From: a bacterium M00.F.Ca.ET.205.01.1.1
GTDB taxonomy: Bacteria > Pseudomonadota > Alphaproteobacteria > Rhizobiales > Rhizobiaceae
Assembly: GCA_004791255.1 (NCBI GenBank)
Contig: SRUQ01000001.1
Coordinates: 434,001 to 498,000, forward strand
Direction: 5' to 3'
DNA: 64,000 nucleotides
The notes under the pieces are model-generated. The model saw nothing but the letters and a program-made list of their open reading frames with translations. It ran no database searches and was not told where the DNA came from. Within the stretch, counting starts at the first letter, position 1; every line of letters begins with the position of its first letter. Shown here piece after piece: positions 28,461 to 37,400 of the stretch. The translations under genes were made by a program, and so were the position numbers.

Positions 28461-31400
28461 ATGGCTGCGCGTGGAGAGGACTTCCACGTGCGCATCGGCT
28501 ATCGCCGTTCGCGTTTTGCGGGCCACCTCTGGAAGACGACCGCGCTTTCGACGCTGGCGCTGGCGCTTTCGGGCGCGGCCGCCTATGGCGACGACACCGG
28601 GCTCTGGCAGCCGCAGATCCGCGCCATCATCGGCGCCGACAACAATGGCGGCAACGCCGCGCTCGAAGGCTTCATCCCGATCAAGCAGACCGCCGAGTCG
28701 GTGCTGTTCCTGGATGTGCGGGCCAAGCACGATTTCAAGAACGCCTTCGGCCAGGATGTCGGCCTCGGCATCCGCCGCATCGTCAATCCCGACCTGATGA
28801 TCGGCGGCTACGCCTATCTCAACGTCGAGAACTACAACAGCACCCAGTTCACGGCAGCCACGCTGGGTGCCGAGGCGATCACCTCGCATTTCGACGCGCA
28901 CGTGAACGTCTTCTTGCCGATCAAGGGCGACAACACCGATCATTCGGTCTCTTCGAGCCTGTCGATGGTCAGCAATCAGCTGATCGAACAGATATCGGTG
29001 CTCGACCATCGCGACTACGCCGCCTGGGGCGTCGAGGGCGAGATCGGCGCCCAGGTGCCGCTCAACCTGCCCGACAAACATTCGCTGCGGCTCGACATCG
29101 GCGGCTATCATTTCGAGGATCCGCATGGCGACGACGCCAGCGTCACCGGCGCCAAGGCCGGCTTCGAATATACGATCGGCGATGTCTTCGGCAGCGGCAC
29201 GTCGCTGGTCTTCGCCGGCGAGGTGCGCAACGACAACCGCGACGACACCCAGTTCTCCGGCAGCGTGCGGCTGAACATCCCCTTCAACCCCGACCGCAGT
29301 TCCGGCAGGTCCGACAGCGGCGGAGTGTCAGCCTATCCGGTCAGCGAAGGCCTGCGCAAACGCGTCAACGAGCGGGTGCGTGGCGATATCGGCGTCAGGA
29401 TCCAGTCGCAGGAGCTGGGCGGTGGCTCGACGACACGCGTCGCCATCAACGCCGCCACCAATGCCGCCTTCGGCAAATTCTACTTCGCCGACGGCGGCCT
29501 GGCCGGTGCGGGCACCCAGGCCGACCCGACGACGCTGGACGACGCCGTCACCAAGGCCGGCGCCGGCGGCTTTGTTGTGGCGCTGGGCGGCAACGGCAAT
29601 CTGACGACATCCGGCGTGACGCTTGCCACGGGCCAGACCGTCATCGGCGGCGGCGAAAGCGTCACCGCCAAGCTTTTCGACGGCAGCACCACCACCTTCA
29701 ATCTGGGCGGCAGCGACGGCACGATCCAGGGCACCAACCTTGCCAACAACGTCATTACGCTCGGCAACGGCAATACGCTGAACGGCATCACCATCACCGG
29801 TGGCGCCGACGGCATTTTTGGCAACAACATCACCGGCGCGACGCTGACCAAGGTCACCGTCGACGGCGCCGGCGGCAACGGTGCCGAGTTCACGGGCAAT
29901 TCGACCAACGTCAAGGCGTCCGATTTCACCGCCAGGAACAACGGCCTCGACGGCCTGCACATCGAGGACAACGGCACCTACAATTTCACCGGCACGACGC
30001 TGCTGCAGGGGAATGCCGACGACGGCCTCGATATTACTGGCCAGGGCACCTACACCTTCGCCACCGTCAATGCGTTTAACAATACCGACCGCGGCATCAC
30101 CGTGCAGGGCACGTCGAGCGGCGGCAGCTTCACCACCACCGGCGGAAATATCTCCGGCAATGGCGGCATCGGCGTCTATATCGACCCGATCACCGCCCAT
30201 GTGGTGCTGGATTCGATCAGCCAGACCGGCGGCCCGGCGGGCGTCGTGCTCGACCATGTCTCGGGAAGCTTCACCGTCAACGGCGCCACGACGATCGCGA
30301 ACACGATGGGACCGGCGATCGCCATTTCCAACTCGCCGGCGACGATCCGTTTCGGCGACATCAACATCACCAACCCTGGCGCCGACGGCATGTCGTTTGC
30401 CGGCGTCAACGCGGCGGTGGTGGCTGGCAATATCGTCATTTCCGGCCTCGGCGTCGGCCAAACCGGCCTAGACTTCTCTGGCAGCCAGACCAATTTCACC
30501 GCGCAGTCACTCAACATAACCGCTCCGGGCGCCGCCGCTGCCGGCTCGATAGGCATCGATCTCGCCGACACCACCGGCGGTGCCTCGATCATCATCACCA
30601 ATGGCGGCTCCATTTCGGGCGTCGACACCGGTGTGCGCCTCGGCATTTCCGGGTCGCTGGCCCATTCGGCCAATGCCGAATTCACTTTCGGCGGCACCAG
30701 CAGTTCGATCGTGGGCGCCACCGCTTCGCTCGACGCGCGCGGCCTCAACCAGACGCTCGGTCTCTACGCGTTTGGCTCGACCACCTTCGGCGGCCCGCAA
30801 CTGTTCGACCCGCAGAATGTGATCTTCGTCGGCTCGACGGCCACAGGCAGTGGGGACGGCTCTTCGCTGTCAGACCTCGCCTCGTTTACCACGGCCAACG
30901 CCATCACCGACAGCGACGCCATCTTCGTGCTGGTCAATGACGGCACGTCCATCGATGCTTCCAACGGCTTTTCGCTCAGCGATGGCCAGACACTGGCCTC
31001 GTTCGGCAACGGCCGCACCTTCTCGCTCGGCGGCGTGCCGATCAACGTCACCGGCGATGATGTCGTGCACGACCAGGTCGTTTCGGATCCTGCCGGCGCG
31101 GCGACGCTGACCAATTCCGGCGCTGGCGCTGTCGTCACGGCGGCCAACGGCAATTCGCTGCTCGACTTCAACATTTCGGGCGGCACCGACGAGGGCATCA
31201 ATGCAACCTCGATCAACGGCCTGACGATCCAGGGCGTGACCGTCAGCAATGTCGCGGTGGGTCTTGCCCTCGGCGGCGTGACCGGCACGATTTCGGTTGA
31301 CGATCTCAATGTCCAGAATGCGAGCCAAACCGGCATCGCGCTTGTCGGCTCGAGCGCGACCGTCAATTTCACCGGCAACACGACGATCGGCAATGCCACC

Positions 31401-34400
31401 AATGCCGGGCTGTTCGCGAACAATTTCGACGGCACCGCCACTTTCGACGACCTCGATATTGCCGGCGGCGGCATAGGCGTCGGTATCGCCAACGACTCGA
31501 ATGGAACCCTGACCTTCGGGGCCGGAAGCTCCATCGCCGGCACGAGCAGCAACGCCTTCTCGATCAGCAACTCCACGCCCAACGTCACCTACAACGGCAC
31601 CATCAGCCAGACGAGTGCCGCAAGTGCGGTGAAGATTTCCAGCATGACCGGCGGCACTGCCACGTTCGGCGGCAAGATCACCGCCAGCACCGGTGCGGCC
31701 AATGCGATCGACCTGTCCACCAATGCCGGCGGCGCGATCAATTTCACCGGCGGTCTCGATCTGACCACCGACGGCGGCTTCGCCTTCAGCGCCATCAATG
31801 GCGGCACGCTGACGGTGACCGGGTCGGGCAATACGGTCAACACCGGCGCCGGCGTAACGGAAAACGGCATTCAGCTCGGCGGCGCCAGCGGCCTGACGAT
31901 CGGCGCGGCCGGCGTCACCTTCGCCAGCGTCACCGTCGATGGCTCAGGCGGCACAGTGCCGGCCGGCATCGTCATCGAGAACACCAGCGGCGGCAACGTC
32001 ACCTTCGGCGGCGTCAACATCAGCCGCGTCAATGGCGACGCCATCCGCCTGACCAACGTCGCCAGCGGCACCTACAGCTTCAACGGCACGACGACGATCG
32101 CCACGGTCGTCGGCGGCGGTCCCGGCTTCGTCGTTCAGGGCAGCGCGGCGACCGTCAGCGTCAACAATCTTGTCACGTCAGGCGTTTCCGGCGCCGATGT
32201 CAGCCTGAGCAACAACACCGGCACGATCGGCATCGGCGGCACCATCACCAATTCCGGTACCGGCGACGGCGTCGTGGTCTCCGGCGGCACAGCCGCAATC
32301 ACGGTCTCGGCCGATATCTCCAGTTCAGCCACAGCTCCGGGTACGGCGGTCAAGGTTGACGGCATCAGCGGCGGCTCGGTGACCTTCAGCGGCGCGATCG
32401 GTTCGACCGGCACCGGTCGGCTTTTCGCGATCGGCTCGGCGGCTTTCCTGACTGGCGGCACGATCAGCTTCACGGGCCCGTCACTGTCGGCGACAGGCGG
32501 CGGTGGAGCGTCTGCCATCGACCTCATCGGCACGGCCAAGTTGAACGTTACCGCCCCGCTGTCGATCACCAATCCCATGAGCACCGGCCTGGTTGTCGGC
32601 AGTGTCGGCAGCACCGCATCGGCAACCTTCGGAGCGGTCACGGTGACGGGCGCCGGCCCCGGCATCGCCATCGCCGACACCGCCGGTTCAGTCACCTTCG
32701 GCACGACCCAGGTCACGCTGGGCTCTGCCGCCAACGTGGCCGGCATCAACTTCTCATTCACCAATGCCGATGTCAGCTTCGGCACGACCACCGTGACGAT
32801 GGGCGCCGGCGCCAACCAGAGCGGCATCAGCTTCGCAACTGCCAGTGCCGATGCCAGCTTCGGCGCAACCACCGTGACAATGGGCGCTGGCGCCAACCAG
32901 ACCGGCATCAACTTCAGCGGCGCCTTTGCCACGGCCGATTTCGGCGTGACCGCGATCACCGGCAACGGTGACCTGACCTCGCGCGGCATCGACTTGTCGT
33001 CGACGCAAGCCGACAAGACCATCACCTTCCAGGCCGGCTCCAGCATCACCAATGTCGGCGTCGGCGTCGAACTGTCGTCGGGCGGCACCACGGCGACCTC
33101 GGCCAACGCCAACTTCACCTTCGGCGACGGCAATGCGGGCAATGGCCTGCAGTCCTCCATCAGTGCGGCAGCCGGCGGCTACACGGTCAACACGATCGGG
33201 CTCAATCCGGCGCTCGGCAATTACGATTTCGACGACGTGCTCTTCACCGGCAGCGCCCATCTGGCGAGCGCGGTCGGCGGCGTCATCATGGTGTCCCAGT
33301 CCGGCGGCGTCATAGCAGCCGGCACGAACGGGCTCAGCGCCGCAGTGACCACGATCTCGGTTGCCGCCGCCGATGCCATGGCCGGCACGCAGACCTTCGC
33401 CTTCGTCGGCACCGTCGATCTCAGCGCCACGCCGTTCACGCTCGATTCCGGACAGTCGATCACCGGCTTCGGCAACGGCAACGCCATCACCACGGCCGGC
33501 ACCATCCAGCCGGTCAATGTCCAGGGCAATCTCGGCGCCACCGGCGGCAACGTCACCGGCGACGAGGGCGTGGTCACCGGCACCGGCGACTTCCTGCATC
33601 TGCTCGGCAGCAACCAGGTCCGCAACACCGCTTTCGACTTCAGCGGCGCCAGCGGCTCGGTCTTCACCGTCGACCAGAGCGCCGGCGGCTTCAACAATGC
33701 CGGCGGCATCGTCATCGAAGGTGTGACGGTCAGCAATGTCGCCGCAGGCAGCACGGCGTTCAAGGTCGCCGGCCTCGACACCAGCCTGTCGATCCTCAAC
33801 AACAACGTCAACGTCGCCGGCACGCTGCTCGACGCCAATGGCGGCACCGGCAACATCACCGTGACGCGCGGCACCTTGCCCAACAGCGCGACCCCGGGCA
33901 CGCTGACTGGCGGCGGCATCTCGATCGCCAACCGCAGCGGCGGCCTGGTCGACTTCACCGACAAGGTGACCATCGGCGGCAACGGTGTTTCGCTCACCGG
34001 CAACACCGGATCCACGGTCACCTTCGCCGATATCGACGTCACGACCAACGGCACGACGGCGTTCACCGCAACCGGCGGCGGCACGGTCAATGTCACCACC
34101 GGCACGATCAACGCCGCCAGCGCGCAAGCGGTGGCGCTCGCCGGCATCACGGCCGGCATCAATTTCACCTCGACCAGTGCGTCCTTCGGCACCGGCAGTG
34201 GCATCGACCTGCAGGACCTCAGCGGCACGGCCGCGTTCGGCACCGGCACACTGACCAACACCGGTTCGGGCGCCTCGTTCAATGTCGGCTCGGCGACCAA
34301 TCTGAGCGGCGGCAATGCTGTCATCTCCTATGTCGGCACCATCGCCAGCAACGGCACCGGGGCCGCGGTCTCGGTCCAGGAGTTGACCGGCGGCTCGGTG

Positions 34401-37400
34401 ACGCTGTCGGGCAACCTCACCGACAACAACGCGGCAGCCGGCGGTAACATCGTCGTTGCCGGTATCGACAACGGCACGGCGGCGACCGTTGCCTTCTCCG
34501 GCGCCACCAAGCAGATCAGCTCGGGCGCGACCGACGGCGTCAGCCTGACTGGCAATCCGAACGGCACGATTGACTTCAGCAATGGTGGCCTTGCCATTAC
34601 GACAACGACCGCAACGGGCTTCCATGTAGCCTCCGCCGGCACGGTCAGCGTCACCGGCAGTGGCAACACGATCACCACGACGACCGGCACCGCGCTCGAC
34701 CTCGGCAACGCGACGGTCGGCGCCGGCGGCGTCACCTTCGATTCCATCTCGGTCAATGGTGCTGCAACCGGCGTCTCGCTCAACAATGTCAGCGGCGGCG
34801 CCCTTGGCCTTGGCGTCGTCAACCTGCAGAACATCACCTCGCGCGGCATCGACATTTCCGGCACGCTGGGCGCCGCGGTCAACGCCACCAGCATCAATAT
34901 CGGGCTCAACGCCATCAACGCCATCGGTCTCGACCTCAACGGCGCCACGCTTGGCACGAGCAACATCACGGCAGGCGATTTCGACGTCGACGGCGGCGGC
35001 TTTGCCGGCACGATCGGCATCGACATGGCCGGCACCACCGGCGCCGGCACGATCCAGCTCGGCGACACCGTCAACAACAATCCGGGACCGGTCGGCCAGA
35101 CCTCGACCATCAGCAATGTCGGCTATGGCGTCCAGTTCTCGAGCGCGACCAACGCCAATCTGGTCTTCGGCGATGGCCAGGGTCCGGCCGAATCGTCGAT
35201 CGCCACCACCGGCGGCCAGGTCATCCACGCCACCGACACGCTGCCGACCAATGGCAACTACAATTTCAACGACGTCAATTTCACCGGCGACATTTCGAAC
35301 CTGTCGACGATCAGCGTCTACTACGTCGTTGAAGGCGGCACCGGCGACGGCAGCCTTGCCAATCCGGGCAGCTATATCGGCGCCCAGGCGTCCACCGCCA
35401 ACGTCGTGGTGCTGATCGACAAGAACGTCAACGGCAGCCAGGAAACCATCGATCTCAGCGGGACGTCGTTCCAGCTCGACGACGGGCAGGTGCTGCTCGC
35501 CTTCAAGAGCGGCGACGCGGCCGTCGATGTCTCGCAGCTCGGCGTCGACGCCAGCGGCGGCGCCGGGGCGTCGTTCCATTTCACCACCGTGCAGAACTCG
35601 ACGGTCGTCTCGGCCCCCGCCGGCATCGATACGCTGCGGCCTGTCCTGCAGAGCAACAACGCCACCTCGGTAATCAACCTGGCGACATCAGGCACCGGCA
35701 TCTTTACCGGCGGCGTCGACAACCTCATCATCCGCAACACCGGCACCGGCACCGGCATTGCCGTCAACGCGACGGCCGCCTCCAGTTTCTTCCTCTGGAA
35801 CAACGACATCGCCGCCGGCGGCCGGGCGCTCGACTTCGCAACATCAGGCGCGCCGGCCAACACGCTGCTGCTGTCGATCGACGGCAACACGCTCCAATCG
35901 ACCGGATCCGCACTGGCCGCATCCTTTGCCGGCCAGAACGTCAGCGCCACGCAGAATTCGATCGCGGTCAGATCGTTTGCCGGCAATACGGTCACCGGCG
36001 GCACCGGCGGCGGCATCGCCTTCAACAATGTCACCTTCGACTCGACCGGCGCCGGCGGCACCGTCTCGGTGGGTACGCTCGACATCGGCACGACCGGCGC
36101 GCGGGTCCAGGGCAACGGCCTCAACCTCACCAACACCAGCGGCACGCTCGATCTCGGCACGTTCACCGTCGCCAACAACGGTGGCACCGGCCTGCTGGTC
36201 AACACCAAGGGCGCCAACACCACCTTCACGCTCAACAGCAGCGGCGGCTCGGTCGACACCACGAACGGCACGGCGCTCGATCTCGATCCGCTGACGGTCA
36301 ACATGACGGTCGGCAGCGTCACCGCCAGCGGCGGCACCAGCGGCATCCTCTTCGACCAGGTTGCCGGCACGTTCAGCGTTACCGGTGCCACCACCATCAC
36401 CGGCACGTTGATCGCCGGCATCAGTGCGACCAACAGCGGCGCCGGCACCTTCAATTTCAACACGGTGACGGTGGACAACACCTCGAACACCGGCGGCGGC
36501 ATCGGCTGGCTCAGCGGCACGCTGAATATCACCGGCCTCGCCAACATCGACACGATCAGCGGGGCCGGCGTCTCGCAAGGTGGCGGCACGACGAACTTCA
36601 CCGGCGGCCTTACCATCGACACCACGAGCGGCGCCGGCATCAGCGGATCCGGCGGCACGATGACCATCGCCGCCACCGGCGGCGCCGAGACGGTGAATTC
36701 CACCGGCGGTCGGGCGATCAACCTTTCCGGGGTTGCCGCCACCATCGCGCTGGACTCGACCTCGTCCGGCGGCGGCGCCAACAATGTCAGCCTGACCAAC
36801 GTCACCGGCACGGTCGGCCTCGGCGCCGGCGCGCTGAGCGGCGCTTCGGGCGCCTCGTTCAACGTCAGCGGCGGCACCGCCACGGTCACCTACTCCGGCA
36901 ACATCACCCAGGCGAACAATGCCGCATTGGTCAGCGTTTCCGGCGGAAACAACGGTTCGCTGACCTTCAATACCGGTACGCTGTCGGCCACCAACGGCAC
37001 CGGCCTGCAGTTCGACAATGCCGACGGCACCTACAATTTCAACGGCACGACGACGCTGAATGGCGGCGATGCCGGCATCGACATCACCAACGGCTCGGGC
37101 GGCACGTTCACCTTCTCCGGCGGCACCTCGATCAGCAACCCCAGCGGCGTCGGCTTCCTTGTCTCCGGCGGTACGTCAACCGTCACCTACAACGGCACGG
37201 TCAGCAAATCCTCGACCGGCAAGGTCGTCGATATTTCCGGCGTCACCGGCGGCACGATCGCGCTGACCGGCAATCTGACCGCCAGCGGCGCTGTCGATAA
37301 CGGCATCTTCGTCCACGGCAACACCGGCGGTAGCTTCACCTTCGGTGGCGGCACCAAGTCGCTGACGACCGGCGCCTTTACGGCGGTCAATCTGGTAACC

